Of a stretch of 64,000 nucleotides of DNA, positions 36,166-50,675 are shown in pieces. Source of the DNA: Halalkalibacter krulwichiae (lineage in GTDB: Bacteria > Bacillota > Bacilli > Bacillales > Bacillaceae_D); the NCBI RefSeq assembly GCF_002109385.1, contig NZ_CP020814.1:3681501-3745500 (forward strand), read 5' to 3'. The notes under the pieces are model-generated. The model did no database searches, was not told the origin of the DNA, and worked only from the letters and a program-made list of their open reading frames with translations. The position numbers and the translations under genes were made by a program. The first letter of the stretch is position 1. Each line of letters opens with the position of its first letter.

Positions 36166-36753
36166 ATGAAAATTATATATTCTAGCATTTTCCTTTTTTT
36201 ATTGGCTCTGTTTCTGTCCACTTGCTTCCTTCCCTCTGAACGAACAAAGTCGCCTCTTTCCCTAGAAGATACAGCTGAAGAAGCCATTCAACTGCTAAAA
36301 ACTAAGGATATGGAACGGTTAAGTGAACACATTCATCCAAACGATGGCGTTCGCTTCTCCCCTTACGGCTATGTAGACCTACAAGAAGATGTCGTCTTCA
36401 CTACCGAGCAGATGAAGAACGGGTTGACCGATGAAACGGTCTATCAGTGGGGCTATTTTGATGGAACTGGCGAGCCTATTAAGATGACCTTCAAGGAATA
36501 TTACGACCGTTTTGTGTATGATGAGGATTATGTCAACGCAGAGGAAATTTCCTATAATAAAAGACTCGGCCATGGAAACAGTATTGATAATACAAAGGAA
36601 GTTTATCCAGGAGCCACGATTGTTGAATACCACTTTCCTGGGTTTATCGAAGAATATGAGGGAATGGACTGGCGCAGCCTTCGATTCGTATTAATTGAAG
36701 AGAATAATAGGTGGTATTTAGTAGGTATTATTCATGATGAGTGGACTAGTTAA
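36166..36753 (+). CDS. Predicted lipoprotein, unknown function
   Basis: The 195-residue protein has a signal sequence with the lipobox LSTC at residues 17-20, so it should be lipid-anchored outside the membrane. The mature part starts with a helical segment (EDTAEEAIQLLKTKDMERLSEHIHP) typical of small NTF2-like or stress-related Bacillus lipoproteins, followed by a beta-rich domain with many Tyr and Glu. AAAGGAGG precedes the ATG. It converges on eno and shares a terminator with it. Confidence 0.72.
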   Translation: MKIIYSSIFLFLLALFLSTCFLPSERTKSPLSLEDTAEEAIQLLKTKDMERLSEHIHPNDGVRFSPYGYVDLQEDVVFTTEQMKNGLTDETVYQWGYFDGTGEPIKMTFKEYYDRFVYDEDYVNAEEISYNKRLGHGNSIDNTKEVYPGATIVEYHFPGFIEEYEGMDWRSLRFVLIEENNRWYLVGIIHDEWTS

Positions 36754-36762
36754 GGAAAAGGC

Positions 36763-36797
36763 AAAAAAAGACGTGTGTCCAACCCACACGTCTTTTT
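36763..36797. terminator. Bidirectional terminator between the lipoprotein gene and eno
   Basis: The stem AAAAAGACGTGTG/CACACGTCTTTTT has A and T runs on both sides, so it can stop transcription from both strands. Confidence 0.88.
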
Positions 36798-36821
36798 CCA
36801 ATTCATTACTTCTTTAAGTTA

Positions 36822-38207
<1,386 letters not shown>

Positions 38208-38250
38208 TTAATGTTCGACTCAAAAGCCAAACTTCCTGCTAAATACTTTA

Positions 38251-40547
<2,297 letters not shown>

Positions 40548-40565
40548 TCATATAATATTTGAAAA

Positions 40566-41750
40566 TTACTTATCGTTTAATGCAACGAGTCCAGGAAGTT
40601 CTTTACCTTCCATGAATTCTAGCGATGCTCCGCCACCAGTTGAAATGTGGCTCATCTTATCTGCAATACCAAACTTTTCAACAGCTGCTGCAGAGTCTCC
40701 TCCACCGATTACAGAGTACGTGTCTGTACTTTCAGCAAGAGCTTCTCCTACACCGCGAGTACCTTTTGCGAATGCATCAAGTTCAAACACACCCATTGGT
40801 CCGTTCCAGATAACAAGTTTTGACTCTGAAATGACTTTACGATATGTATCAATCGTTTCTGGTCCGATATCAAGAGCTTCCCAGTCTTGAGGGATTGAAT
40901 CAATTGCAACGACCTTTGTATTAGCATCATTTGAAAAATCATCGGCAACTGTCACATCTACAGGCATGTAGAAATTGACATTGTTTGCTTTTGCTTTTTC
41001 CATAAATGATTTTGCAAGATCAATCTTATCTTCTTCAAGAAGTGATTCTCCTACCTCATGACCAAGTGCTTTCACAAATGTATAAGCTAGTCCACCACCG
41101 ATAATTAAGTTATCGACTTTATCTAGAAGATTATCAATAACACCAATCTTGTCTTTTACTTTCGCACCGCCAATGATCGCTGTGAAAGGACGCTCTGGGT
41201 TAGAAAGAGCTTTGCCAAGTACATCTAACTCTTTTTCCATTAGCAATCCTGCCACTGCTGGTAAGTGATGAGCAATCCCTTCTGTTGAAGCATGAGCACG
41301 GTGAGCTGCACCGAATGCGTCATTTACATACACATCTGCTAATGCTGCAAATGCTTTCGCTAATTCCGGATCATTTTTTTCTTCTCCAGGATAAAAGCGA
41401 ACGTTTTCAAGTAGAAGAACTTCTCCTTCAATAAGAGAGTTAGCTGCATCTTCTGCTTGCGGACCAAAAGCTTCATTGACTTTTTTCACTTCTTTCCCTA
41501 GTAGTTCGCTTAAGCGTTCTGCTACTGGAGTCAAGCGAAGTTCTTCCACAACTGTCCCTTTTGGACGGCCAAGGTGTGAAGCAAGAATAACCTTAGCTCC
41601 TTGCTCTACTAACGCATTGATTGTTGGAATTGCCGCACGAATACGAGTTTCGTCTGTCACTTTTCCGTCCTTCATTGGAACGTTAAAGTCCACACGACAA
41701 AATACCTTTTTCCCTTTCAGGTCAACATCACGAATCGTTTTCTTGTTCAT
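40566..41750 (-). CDS. pgk: Phosphoglycerate kinase
   Basis: The 394-residue protein matches the family length. It has the substrate motif [11 protein letters not shown] near the N-terminus, SHLGRPKG, the hinge and [12 protein letters not shown], and the nucleotide-site GGGDSAAA near the end. It makes ATP and 3-phosphoglycerate from 1,3-bisphosphoglycerate. It follows gapA behind a terminator-like hairpin, as in B. subtilis, where gapA mRNA is more abundant than the downstream genes. Confidence 0.97.
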   Translation of the reverse strand: MNKKTIRDVDLKGKKVFCRVDFNVPMKDGKVTDETRIRAAIPTINALVEQGAKVILASHLGRPKGTVVEELRLTPVAERLSELLGKEVKKVNEAFGPQAEDAANSLIEGEVLLLENVRFYPGEEKNDPELAKAFAALADVYVNDAFGAAHRAHASTEGIAHHLPAVAGLLMEKELDVLGKALSNPERPFTAIIGGAKVKDKIGVIDNLLDKVDNLIIGGGLAYTFVKALGHEVGESLLEEDKIDLAKSFMEKAKANNVNFYMPVDVTVADDFSNDANTKVVAIDSIPQDWEALDIGPETIDTYRKVISESKLVIWNGPMGVFELDAFAKGTRGVGEALAESTDTYSVIGGGDSAAAVEKFGIADKMSHISTGGGASLEFMEGKELPGLVALNDK

Positions 41751-41792
41751 TTGCTAAACCTCCTGCGTTTTTTGTGAAACGTAAAAAATACA

Positions 41793-41829
41793 GAGGAAAA
41801 AGGAGGAAAATGCTATCTTCTTCCTCCTC
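41793..41829 (-). terminator. Partial terminator between gapA and pgk/tpi... readthrough point
   Basis: On the minus strand GGAGGAA pairs with TTCCTCC across a 12-base loop and runs into TTTTTCC. It lies directly downstream of gapA and upstream of pgk, so some transcripts must read through. Confidence 0.65.
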
Positions 41830-41846
41830 TTACCAACTGTTACTTA

Positions 41847-42893
<1,047 letters not shown>

Positions 42894-42912
42894 CTAAAAG
42901 AGCTAGGCTCTT

Positions 42913-43938
42913 TTATCTACGAATGTTTAATAAAGATTCAGCAGCTGCTTCATCTGTAATCAGTACATCGCTCGGTCTATATTTCATATAAGCAGCAATT
43001 GCTTCTGCTTTTGAACTTCCACCTGCGACTGAAATGACAGATTTGTGCTCGCCTAGGTCATCAAGCTGTAACCCGATCGTACGTTGCTTATGGATCAATT
43101 CACCGCTTCGATTAAAATAATAACCAAACGCTTCTGCTACAGCCTCTTCCCGATTTAGCTTGTCAATAAACGAATTAACTGAATCACGTCGCTTCGCCAT
43201 TGTCTTGGCATCACCAATACCATGAATCACCGTACAAGCTGATTGGATCAACTTTAGGATATCCTTAACGGATGGTTCTAATACAAGTGATGAGTAAGCT
43301 TCTTCACTTATTTGATCAGGGACATGCAATAACCGATATTGAGCACCGGCCCGACTAGCCAATTCGGCACTAATCGTATTTGCCTGGTTCTCCACTTGTT
43401 CTCCAAGTCCGCCTCGAGCTGGAACAAAGACCGCTTTTTTAATTTTCGGATCTGGTTGCATCATTTCAGCAACGGCCGCAAGTGTCGTTCCGCCCATAAC
43501 AGCGACAACGTCCTCTGGCTCAATAATCCGCTTTAACTCACTAATACAAGCGCGCCCCATCTCTCGCTTAACCCAGTTGTCTTGATCGCTGTTTCCAGCT
43601 ACAACAATGACTTTCTTTACACCTAAATCAGCTTCTAGCTTCTTTTCTAGCTCTCGCAACCCAAGCAAATCCTTCATCATATCTTCTAGTTGCAGAAAAA
43701 GCTTTTCTCCTTCTTCTGTAATACTCATTCCTGCAGTTGCGACATGAACAAGGCCCTGGTCTTTCAAAAACGTAACCTCACCTCGCAGCACCCGTTCTGA
43801 AAGCTGGAGGTTCGCCGATAAGCTTCTTCGACCAATTGGCTGCATGAGCTTAATGTAATGTAGGATGCGATACCGCTTGATCATGACTTCAAGTAAATCA
43901 GGTAATAATTTTTTTTGAATGTCTAACAATACTTGCAT
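42913..43938 (-). CDS. cggR: Central glycolytic genes regulator CggR
   Basis: The 341-residue protein has an N-terminal winged-helix domain (RRSLSANLQLSERVLRGEVTFLKDQGLV) and a SorC-type sugar-phosphate-binding domain (VVAVMGGTTLAAVAEMM and later HGIGDAKTMAKRR). It represses the cggR-gapA-pgk-tpiA-gpmI-eno genes and is released by fructose 1,6-bisphosphate. It is the first gene of that operon. A good match to its paired operator lies just upstream. Confidence 0.95.
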   Translation of the reverse strand: MQVLLDIQKKLLPDLLEVMIKRYRILHYIKLMQPIGRRSLSANLQLSERVLRGEVTFLKDQGLVHVATAGMSITEEGEKLFLQLEDMMKDLLGLRELEKKLEADLGVKKVIVVAGNSDQDNWVKREMGRACISELKRIIEPEDVVAVMGGTTLAAVAEMMQPDPKIKKAVFVPARGGLGEQVENQANTISAELASRAGAQYRLLHVPDQISEEAYSSLVLEPSVKDILKLIQSACTVIHGIGDAKTMAKRRDSVNSFIDKLNREEAVAEAFGYYFNRSGELIHKQRTIGLQLDDLGEHKSVISVAGGSSKAEAIAAYMKYRPSDVLITDEAAAESLLNIRR

Positions 43939-43965
43939 AGAGCGAATAACTCCTTTTTAAAGGTG

Positions 43966-44001
43966 GACTATTTTTGTCCCACATAGACTTTTTACGTCCC
44001 G
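43966..44001 (-). promoter_or_regulatory. CggR operator
   Basis: On the minus strand CGGGAC-N6-AGTC-N4-TGGGAC-N6-AGTC matches the known CggR site CGGGAC-N6-TGTC-N4-CGGGAC-N6-TGTC with few changes. It lies 28 bp upstream of the cggR start. Confidence 0.85.
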
Positions 44002-44009
44002 ATCTGTGC

Positions 44010-44054
44010 AAAAAAAAGACCAAATCCTTCCTACAGGTTCATATTACCAAGGAT
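44010..44054 (-). terminator. Terminator of the glutaredoxin-like gene
   Basis: On the minus strand ATCCTT...AAGGAT with an inner GGT/ACC pairing is followed closely by a run of eight T, ahead of the CggR operator. Confidence 0.6.
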
Positions 44055-44070
44055 CAGGCCAATAAACAAG

Positions 44071-44334
44071 TTATATTTGCCTATTTAATTCAAGTAAACG
44101 TTTTCTTATTTTATCTTTTGTGATAATTCCGTAATCTACCTCTTCCCCGTTGATTACCACAACCGGGATCATAATTTGATATTTCTCAAGAAGAACATCA
44201 TCCTTATAAATATCAACGATCTTCATTTCAAATCCAAATTCCTCTGCTAAAGGTTGTAGCTGATCAATCGCCTTATCACAAAGCGGACAATCAACCTTTG
44301 ACATCACTGTTACATCTAACATTTGTAGAATCAC
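44071..44334 (-). CDS. Glutaredoxin-like (DUF836) thioredoxin-fold protein
   Basis: The protein is about 84-87 residues with the redox motif CPLC near residue 17, the cis-Pro region MIPVVVINGEEV and a short C-terminal helix. This matches the DUF836 glutaredoxin-like family. The start may be a few codons inside the open frame (MLDVTVMSK). It lies between sigL and cggR on the same strand. Its partner is unknown; TrxB is encoded elsewhere in the window. Confidence 0.82.
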   Translation of the reverse strand: MILQMLDVTVMSKVDCPLCDKAIDQLQPLAEEFGFEMKIVDIYKDDVLLEKYQIMIPVVVINGEEVDYGIITKDKIRKRLLELNRQI

Positions 44335-44410
44335 TCACTTCTATACAATTTAAAAATTGCGCCAGCGTTTTTTAAAAATGCAATGAGCGAAGCCGTTGCC
44401 ATCCCTTAAG

Positions 44411-44439
44411 CCTTCTATGAGCGATCTTCTCATAGAAGG
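44411..44439. repeat. Inverted repeat downstream of sigL
   Basis: The arms CCTTCTATGAG and CTCATAGAAGG form a perfect 11-bp stem with a 7-base loop, but no T run follows on either strand. The rest of the 44335-44567 gap shows no gene. Confidence 0.55.
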
Positions 44440-44567
44440 CGCGCAACGTGCGTAGCCATTGCTCTCCCTTGAATACGCTTAAAGCTCTGCATCAGCTCAA
44501 AAATGTCCTACGTTACCTACTTTCTTACCGAACAAACCTTCATCATTATCCTACATTACCAGCATTT

Positions 44568-45881
44568 CTATTCAAATCTTTTCCGCTTAGAGGACGAAGG
44601 GATGCCTAATTCATCACGGTATTTGGCGATCGCACGCCTTGAAACCGTAGTTCCCTTTTCCTTTTCCAGCCACGCAACGATTTTCGCATCAGATAATGGC
44701 TTTTGCTTATTTTCACTCGCAATTAGCTCTTTCATCCATTCTTTAATCGAACGGCTTGATGTCGATTCTCCTATCCCGCTTTGAACACCCGAAGAAAACA
44801 AGGACTTTAATTCTATGACTCCTCTTGGCGTATCGGCAAATTTATTTGTCGTTGCTCGACTTACCGTTGATTCATGAACATCAATTTCTTCAGCAATTTC
44901 TTTTAAAGTCAGCGGCTTCAAGGCCCCATTTTTATTTAAAAAGTACTCTTTTTGATGCCTTGCGATTGCTTCTCCTACCTTAACAATCGTTTGTTTTCGC
45001 TGTTGAATGCTTCGCATTAACCATTGAACTTGTTGAATTTTTTGCTTTGCATATTGAGAAGCTTCTTGATCCCCCTCTTGACGAAGCAACTTTTCATAAT
45101 GATGGTTTAGTCCAACATTCGGAATTAATTCATCTTCTAAATGAACAAGGAGATCTCCTTCATGAGGTACGATTCTTAATTCGGGCTTCACAAATTGGAC
45201 TGGCTCCGCGATATATTGAGTTCCTGGACGAGGATCTAATGTTTGGATTAGATCATTTACTTCTTGTATTTCAGCTAAACTAACATTTAATTTTAACGAA
45301 ATGTCTTTCCACTTCCGCTTCGCAAAGGCATCCATATAATGAGTGATCACTTGCTCCGCTAAAAAATTTCTGCTGTCTAGACGCTCTAATTGCAAAAGCA
45401 AACATTCTTGTAAGTCTCTAGCACCTACCCCTGCTGGATCAAAACTTTGCATGGTGAAAAGTGCATCTTCAGCTTCCTCAATATTTATAGAAAGCTCCTC
45501 AGAAATCTCCTCAAGAGACCTCGAGAGATAGCCATCCTCTCGTAAACTATATACAAAATAAGTAATTTCTTTTTTTTGTTTATCTGATAACCGTAACTCT
45601 TGAACTTGTAATAAAAGATGATCAAACAAGCTCGTTCGGCTCACATGCGCATAGTCAATTGGAGAGGCATGCTCTTCATTTCTATTTGGTGTAAAAGTCG
45701 AAAAAGAATAATCTTCTAACTTTGACCGTTCTTTCACTTCCAATAATGGGTTTTCAAGTGCTTGTTCTTGAATGAAATTCGTTAGTTCTACTGCAGAATA
45801 CTGTAACAAGTGAATAGCCTGACGCAACTCTTGAGTCATTACAAGACTTGTCGTTTGTTGTTGATAAAGACCAAACTGCAC
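44568..45881 (-). CDS. sigL: RNA polymerase sigma-54 factor
   Basis: The 437-residue protein has the Gln-rich activator-interacting N-terminus (LYQQQTTSLVMTQELRQAIHLLQYSAVEL), the core-binding region, the HTH with LKEIAEEIDVHESTVSRATTNKF and the RpoN box in VSRRAIAKYRDELGI. It directs transcription from -24/-12 promoters with enhancer-binding activators. I start it at the GTG at 45881, which has GGGGAGGGG upstream; the open frame is 9 codons longer. A cre-like site at 46049-46062 suggests CcpA control, as known for B. subtilis sigL. Confidence 0.94.
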   Translation of the reverse strand: MQFGLYQQQTTSLVMTQELRQAIHLLQYSAVELTNFIQEQALENPLLEVKERSKLEDYSFSTFTPNRNEEHASPIDYAHVSRTSLFDHLLLQVQELRLSDKQKKEITYFVYSLREDGYLSRSLEEISEELSINIEEAEDALFTMQSFDPAGVGARDLQECLLLQLERLDSRNFLAEQVITHYMDAFAKRKWKDISLKLNVSLAEIQEVNDLIQTLDPRPGTQYIAEPVQFVKPELRIVPHEGDLLVHLEDELIPNVGLNHHYEKLLRQEGDQEASQYAKQKIQQVQWLMRSIQQRKQTIVKVGEAIARHQKEYFLNKNGALKPLTLKEIAEEIDVHESTVSRATTNKFADTPRGVIELKSLFSSGVQSGIGESTSSRSIKEWMKELIASENKQKPLSDAKIVAWLEKEKGTTVSRRAIAKYRDELGIPSSSKRKRFE

Positions 45882-46048
45882 GATTTTGCCCCTCCCCTCA
45901 AATAGCAAAAAAATTTCGTTCTATTACCTTTTACAACGTCCAAGCTCAGCATCTCAATGAAACTTCTACTCTTACAATCTTTAAGGCTAAGCTTACTATC
46001 TATTAGCACCCCTATAGAAAGGCTCCTTTTTCAATCTTCACTTAACAT

Positions 46049-46062
46049 TGTAAGCGCTTTCT
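46049..46062. promoter_or_regulatory. cre-like CcpA site upstream of sigL
   Basis: TGTAAGCGCTTTCT matches the catabolite-responsive element TGWNANCGNTNWCA at all but the last base and has the central CG. It lies about 170 bp upstream of the sigL start, in the sigL-clpP divergent region. Confidence 0.55.
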
Positions 46063-46257
46063 AATTTCTATGCTACCCTTAGTTTATTTCATTCCTATAT
46101 TTCTATTATAAATGATGAACTAGTTTAAAACTATGGAATCGTCCTTTCATCGTTTAGATATTTTAAAAACGGGTATTATGAAAGGAGGGTTTAAAACGAT
46201 TGATATGGAATAGTATGTATAAGAGGTTTCTTAAGCCTCTAAAAGAAGGCGAAAAAA

Positions 46258-46286
46258 TTGACCTTCTTTGACCATTCTTGTATGAT
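46258..46286 (+). promoter_or_regulatory. clpP promoter with CtsR operator
   Basis: TTGACC (46258-46263), 17 bases and TATGAT (46281-46286) form a sigma-A promoter. The reverse complement of 46258-46273 reads GGTCAAAGAAGGTCAA, the CtsR heptad repeat, covering the -35. Heat-shock repression by CtsR is therefore expected. Confidence 0.85.
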
Positions 46287-46330
46287 GTACATAAGTAAAA
46301 CTCAAAACCACATTTAAAGGAGGATTTATT

Positions 46331-46915
46331 ATGAATTTAATCCCTACAGTTATTGAACAAACAAACAGAGGAGAACGCGCATACGACATTTACTCTCGTT
46401 TATTAAAAGACCGTATCATTATGCTAGGTAGTGCGATTGATGACAATGTAGCAAACTCCATTGTAGCACAATTGCTCTTCCTTCAAGCAGAAGATCCTGA
46501 AAAAGATATTTCAATCTACATTAACAGCCCAGGTGGTTCTATCACAGCTGGTATGGCCATCTACGATACGATGCAATACATCAAGCCGAAAGTATCAACT
46601 ATTTGTATTGGTATGGCTGCATCAATGGGTGCTTTCCTTCTAGCAGCAGGTGAAAAAGGAAAACGTTTTGCACTACCGAACAGTGAAGTCATGATTCACC
46701 AACCACTTGGCGGAACACAAGGTCAAGCATCAGACATCCAAATTCATGCAAAACGCATCATCGAAATGCGTGAAAGCTTAAACCGCATCTTAGCCGAGCG
46801 CACAGGCCAACCTCTTGAAGTAATCGAGCGTGACACAGACCGCGATAACTTCATGATCGCAGCTAAAGCTCAAGAATACGGTTTAATTGATAAAGTAATT
46901 CCTGCTACAAAGTAA
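46331..46915 (+). CDS. clpP: ATP-dependent Clp protease proteolytic subunit
   Basis: The 194-residue protein has the catalytic Ser in [14 protein letters not shown] (near residue 98), His in MIHQPLGG and Asp in RDTDRDNFM. It forms the tetradecameric protease core used with ClpC and ClpX; tmRNA-tagged proteins ending in Ala-Ala are among its substrates. AAAGGAGG precedes the ATG. A CtsR site covers its promoter, and a terminator follows, so it is monocistronic. Confidence 0.97.
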   Translation: MNLIPTVIEQTNRGERAYDIYSRLLKDRIIMLGSAIDDNVANSIVAQLLFLQAEDPEKDISIYINSPGGSITAGMAIYDTMQYIKPKVSTICIGMAASMGAFLLAAGEKGKRFALPNSEVMIHQPLGGTQGQASDIQIHAKRIIEMRESLNRILAERTGQPLEVIERDTDRDNFMIAAKAQEYGLIDKVIPATK

Positions 46916-46929
46916 ATAAGGTTTTGTGT

Positions 46930-46968
46930 AACAGGCTAGAACAGAAATGTTGTAGCCTGTTTTTTTAT
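46930..46968 (+). terminator. Terminator of clpP
   Basis: ACAGGCTA/TAGCCTGT arms are followed by TTTTTTTATTT. Confidence 0.88.
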
Positions 46969-46991
46969 TTCATTTTCCGCTCAGTCCCCAT

Positions 46992-47030
46992 AAAAAAGAC
47001 ACCGTTCCCCCATCGTGGTTATCGGTGTCT
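46992..47030 (-). terminator. Terminator of the yvcI-rapZ-yvcK-whiA-crh unit
   Basis: On the minus strand AGACACCG/CGGTGTCT arms are followed by TTTTT, just after the crh stop codon. Confidence 0.85.
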
Positions 47031-47036
47031 ATAGGC

Positions 47037-47291
47037 TTATTCTGTTTCAATAAATTCACTTAAAGCTTCTAGGGCTTCTGCCTCGTCCTTGCCCTCAGTA
47101 ATTAGTGTGATCGTTGTTCCATGACTTAATGCTAAGCTCATAAGCCCCATGATACTTTTGGCGTTTACTTTTTTCTCATCTTTTTCAATAACAACCTCAG
47201 ATAAGAAACGAGATGCCTCTTGTACAAATAGTGCTGCTGGTCTTGCTTGTAATCCTACTTTTCGTTGAATGGTTACTTCTTTCTTTAACAT
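47037..47291 (-). CDS. crh: Catabolite repression HPr-like protein Crh
   Basis: The 84-residue HPr-fold protein has Gln at position 15 (KVGLQARPAALFV) in place of the phosphotransfer His, and keeps Ser46 in NAKSIMGLMSLA. That combination defines Crh, which is phosphorylated by HPr kinase on Ser46 and acts with CcpA but not in sugar transport. HprK, its kinase, is encoded at the right edge of the window. It is the last gene of the yvcI-crh group. Confidence 0.96.
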   Translation of the reverse strand: MLKKEVTIQRKVGLQARPAALFVQEASRFLSEVVIEKDEKKVNAKSIMGLMSLALSHGTTITLITEGKDEAEALEALSEFIETE

Positions 47292-47327
47292 AATAATTCC
47301 TCCTCTTTCACTACATAGTAATTTATT

Positions 47328-48284
47328 TTATTTATTTAGATTTAGTGTCTGGCCATTTCTTAACTTATCAGCGATCTGATCAATCTTTCTTAGCCGATGA
47401 TTGACACCAGATTTGCTGACTGTTCCTCCTTCGACCATTTCACCTAGTTCTTTCAACGTTACATCTTGATGCAGTACACGTAGTTCAGCGATTTCTTTTA
47501 ACTTTGGTGGAAGCTGGTCAAGTCCAATGACCCGATCAACATAGCGAATATTCTCTACTTGTCTAAGTGCAGCACCGACTGTTTTGTTCAAATTGGCGGT
47601 TTCACAATTGACAAGACGATTCACCGAGTTTCGCATATCTTTCATAATACGAACATCCTCGAAATAAAGCAAAGCTTGATGCGCACCAATAATGTTCAAA
47701 AATTCGGTAATCTTTTCGCTCTCTTTCATATACGTAATGAAACCCTTTTTACGTTCCAATGTTTTGGCATTTAATTCATACTCGTTCATCAGTTCACATA
47801 AAGAGTCATTATGTTCCTCATAAAGAGAGAAGATTTCTAAATGATAGGACGACGTTTCGGGATGGTTAATGGATCCGCCAGCTAAGAAGGCTCCCCGTAA
47901 ATATGCTCGTTTGCAGCATGCATCCTTTGTTAACTCAGGTGAAATAGTCCTAACAAAAACAAAGCCTTCGCTTAAGATCTTAAGCTTTTCTAGCAGTTCC
48001 TTTGCCTCATGTTGCATACGGACAAGGTAGACGTTGTTCTTCTTAAGCCTCATTTTTTTCCGAACTAGCAATTCTACAAACATCGTCGGATAGACTCGTT
48101 TAATTAATGTATATATTCTTCTAGCGATGGCAGCGTTTTCGGTTGTAACATCTAAGCTCAATTTCATTTGACTAAATGAAACAGAGCCATTCATGCGAAT
48201 CAAAGCAGCTAATTCAGCCTGCGCACAGCAGTCTTCATGTTCTAGCTGCGTTAATTCTTTTTTCGTTTTGGCTGCAAAGGACAT
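47328..48284 (-). CDS. whiA: WhiA, sporulation/cell-division DNA-binding protein
   Basis: The 318-residue protein begins [15 protein letters not shown] and has [17 protein letters not shown], the degenerate LAGLIDADG-type fold of WhiA, and a C-terminal HTH ([27 protein letters not shown]). WhiA binds DNA and affects division and chromosome segregation in Bacillus. The LAGLIDADG-like core has no cleavage residues here and should not be confused with the endonuclease at 16572-16985. It lies between yvcK and crh. Confidence 0.95.
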   Translation of the reverse strand: MSFAAKTKKELTQLEHEDCCAQAELAALIRMNGSVSFSQMKLSLDVTTENAAIARRIYTLIKRVYPTMFVELLVRKKMRLKKNNVYLVRMQHEAKELLEKLKILSEGFVFVRTISPELTKDACCKRAYLRGAFLAGGSINHPETSSYHLEIFSLYEEHNDSLCELMNEYELNAKTLERKKGFITYMKESEKITEFLNIIGAHQALLYFEDVRIMKDMRNSVNRLVNCETANLNKTVGAALRQVENIRYVDRVIGLDQLPPKLKEIAELRVLHQDVTLKELGEMVEGGTVSKSGVNHRLRKIDQIADKLRNGQTLNLNK

Positions 48285-48351
48285 TGCCCCTCACTCCTTT
48301 CAGCCGTATAGTACAAATTTGATTACTATGATTTACACTATACGTATTCCC

Positions 48352-49299
48352 TTATCTTGTTACACGTAGAATAGCCTCAGAAACCTTGGTCGCGTTATGC
48401 CTTAGCATATTATTTTGTTCTGTGACGAAGTGATCTTGAATGATCGATATCCCGAGCTTTCTAAGACGTTCTTCATCAACAATGACCGGTTCAGCTCCTT
48501 CTACTTCATAACGCTCTCGCAACTCTTTCGAAATCGGAGAACCATTTACGAGAATATTCTCTACTAGCTCATCTCCACAGTGAGAAATAATCGCTTCTAT
48601 ATGATCAGCGGCTGTGTAATGATCGGTTTCACCTACTTGGGTCATTACATTACAAATATATACTTTATTGGCCGGTGACTGTTGTATCGCCTCTACCACT
48701 CCTGGAACGAGCAGATTCGGTAGAACACTCGTGTAGAGGCTTCCCGGTCCTAGCACAATTAAATCAGCTTCATTAATGGCTTTTATCCCAGCTTGTAACG
48801 GTTGTATGTTCTCTGGTGTTAGGAACACTCGTTTAATTTGTTTCTTTTCAAGCGGAATTAATGATTCCCCTGTTACAATCGTTCCATCAGCCATTTCTGC
48901 ATGAAGAACAATGCTCCTATTAGAAGCAGGGTACACATTTCCTCGAACGTTTAGTACTTTGCTAATTTCTGTTATCCCTCTAGCAAAATCACCTGTTATA
49001 GAAGTCATACCAGCAAGCAATAAATTGCCTAGTGAGTGCCCCGACAACCCATTTCCATTTGAGAAGCGATGTTGAAAGAGCTCTTCTACTAAAGGTTCCA
49101 CCTCGGCTAAAGCTACTAAAACGTTTCGGACATCTCCTGGTGGTGGGATGTCTAGTTCTTTGCGAAGTCTGCCTGAGCTACCGCCATCATCTGCGACTGT
49201 AACAATCGCAGAGATGTCGACCGGAAAAGCCTTCAGTCCCCTCAATAGCACCGAAAGGCCCGTACCTCCCCCAATGACAACTACTTTTTTTCTAATCAC
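48352..49299 (-). CDS. yvcK: YvcK/GlmR-type regulator of carbon flux to the cell wall
   Basis: The 315-residue protein starts [40 protein letters not shown] and carries [18 protein letters not shown], the signature of the CofD-like YvcK family. Bacillus YvcK (GlmR) binds UDP-GlcNAc and is needed on gluconeogenic carbon and for normal cell shape. It overlaps rapZ by 4 bp and precedes whiA, a conserved order. Confidence 0.95.
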   Translation of the reverse strand: MIRKKVVVIGGGTGLSVLLRGLKAFPVDISAIVTVADDGGSSGRLRKELDIPPPGDVRNVLVALAEVEPLVEELFQHRFSNGNGLSGHSLGNLLLAGMTSITGDFARGITEISKVLNVRGNVYPASNRSIVLHAEMADGTIVTGESLIPLEKKQIKRVFLTPENIQPLQAGIKAINEADLIVLGPGSLYTSVLPNLLVPGVVEAIQQSPANKVYICNVMTQVGETDHYTAADHIEAIISHCGDELVENILVNGSPISKELRERYEVEGAEPVIVDEERLRKLGISIIQDHFVTEQNNMLRHNATKVSEAILRVTR

Positions 49300-50192
49300 T
49301 TATATGCTTCCTTTCCTTTCTCAATATCCCGATGACTTACATGCAACGTATATTCATTTGCAAACTCTTTTCCGAAATATTCGGCTAAGGTGACGGAACG
49401 GTGTTTTCCACCAGTACAACCAATTCCAATCACAACCTGACTCTTGCCTTCCCTTTTGTATTGCGGAAGCATAAATTTAAGCAGATCTGAGAGTTTTTCA
49501 ATAAATTGCTGTGTCTCAGTCCACTTTAATACATATGAAGATACTTCTTCTTCAAGTCCTGTTTTGGGCCTCATGTGATCAATGTAATGCGGATTCGGCA
49601 AGAAACGAACGTCGAAAACAAGGTCAGCATCAATTGGAATTCCATATTTAAAGCCAAAAGACATCATATTCACAGTAAATGGGTGCTTTTCATCTAAAGA
49701 GAACCTCTGAATGATTCTTTCTCGCAGCTGAATTGGTTTCATTTCTGTTGTGTCAATGATCTGTTGAGCTCTGCCCTTCATTTCTTCTAGCATTTCTCGT
49801 TCTAACCGAATTCCTTCCAGTGGCAATCCATTTGGAGCTAGCGGGTGTGAACGTCTTGTTTCTTTGTAACGTTGGACGAGCTTGGCATCTTTTGCATCTA
49901 GGAATAAAATTTGCAGCTTGTAATTTAATTTCAGCGACATGCTAATGGAATCAATTGCTTCGAACAAGTGATCAAAAAACTTGCGTCCACGTAAATCGAT
50001 AACAAGTGCCACTTTATCCATCTTCCCATTAGACCCTTCTATTAACTCAACAAATTTCGGAATAAGAGCTGGAGGAAGATTATCGACACAAAAGTAGCCT
50101 AGGTCTTCGAAGCTTTGAACGGCTACCGTTTTTCCTGCTCCTGACATTCCTGTAATAATGACAATTTGAATTTCTTCCTGTACGATCGACAT
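49296..50192 (-). CDS. rapZ: RNase adapter/nucleotide-binding protein RapZ (YvcJ)
   Basis: The 298-residue protein has Walker A GMSGAGKT near residue 16, [27 protein letters not shown] and the C-terminal [17 protein letters not shown]. In E. coli RapZ senses GlcN6P-pathway signals and guides RNase E; in Bacillus YvcJ is a GTP/ATP-binding protein affecting competence. It lies 12 bp after yvcI and overlaps yvcK. Confidence 0.95.
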   Translation of the reverse strand: MSIVQEEIQIVIITGMSGAGKTVAVQSFEDLGYFCVDNLPPALIPKFVELIEGSNGKMDKVALVIDLRGRKFFDHLFEAIDSISMSLKLNYKLQILFLDAKDAKLVQRYKETRRSHPLAPNGLPLEGIRLEREMLEEMKGRAQQIIDTTEMKPIQLRERIIQRFSLDEKHPFTVNMMSFGFKYGIPIDADLVFDVRFLPNPHYIDHMRPKTGLEEEVSSYVLKWTETQQFIEKLSDLLKFMLPQYKREGKSQVVIGIGCTGGKHRSVTLAEYFGKEFANEYTLHVSHRDIEKGKEAYK

Positions 50193-50204
50193 CCTCGTCC
50201 CTCC

Positions 50205-50675
50205 TTAAGGTTGTTCTGGTGTGACCCGATATGAAATCAACTCAAAGTCCTTTGTATAATAAAACGTTCCATACATGATCCCTTTACCATGAAACACATG
50301 TCGAAACATATGTTTATCTCCAGGTGCCATTGGCAGATTAGGAACCTCTGTAATTTGTTTCCATTCTAACTTTCCTTCTGGTGACTGCGCCAGTTGCTTA
50401 CCTTGGAAACTAGTTGCATGAAAAGTGAACATCATCCATTCATCAGCAACTTGATCTCCTTCCATAATGACAATCGTTGATACAGCCCGCAGATCAGCAG
50501 ATATAATTAGCCCTGTTTCTTCTCTAAATTCACGTTCCGCAGATTCTTTGATCGTTTCACCTGGTTCCATTTTGCCACCTGGTGCAACCCACCAACCACG
50601 GCTAGGCTTTTGTAAAACTAATGCTTTGTCTCCAGTTGTTAGTACACAATTAGTTATCCTTTGCAACAGCGCCAC
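50205..50675 (-). CDS. yvcI: Nudix hydrolase YvcI
   Basis: The 156-residue protein begins VALLQRITNCVL and has a complete Nudix box, GGKMEPGETIKESAEREFREETGL. Nudix enzymes hydrolyse nucleoside diphosphate derivatives; YvcI has been linked to RNA or nucleotide clean-up, but the substrate is uncertain here. I start it at the GTG at 50675, with AGGAG 8 bases upstream and alignment to the Bacillus start; the open frame extends 16 codons more. It heads the yvcI-rapZ-yvcK-whiA-crh unit. Confidence 0.88.
   Translation of the reverse strand: MALLQRITNCVLTTGDKALVLQKPSRGWWVAPGGKMEPGETIKESAEREFREETGLIISADLRAVSTIVIMEGDQVADEWMMFTFHATSFQGKQLAQSPEGKLEWKQITEVPNLPMAPGDKHMFRHVFHGKGIMYGTFYYTKDFELISYRVTPEQP

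Noticed and set aside
47328..48284. Second homing endonuclease because of the LAGLIDADG-like motif in this protein
   Set aside because: The motif is the known non-catalytic core of WhiA, and gene order and C-terminal HTH fit whiA.
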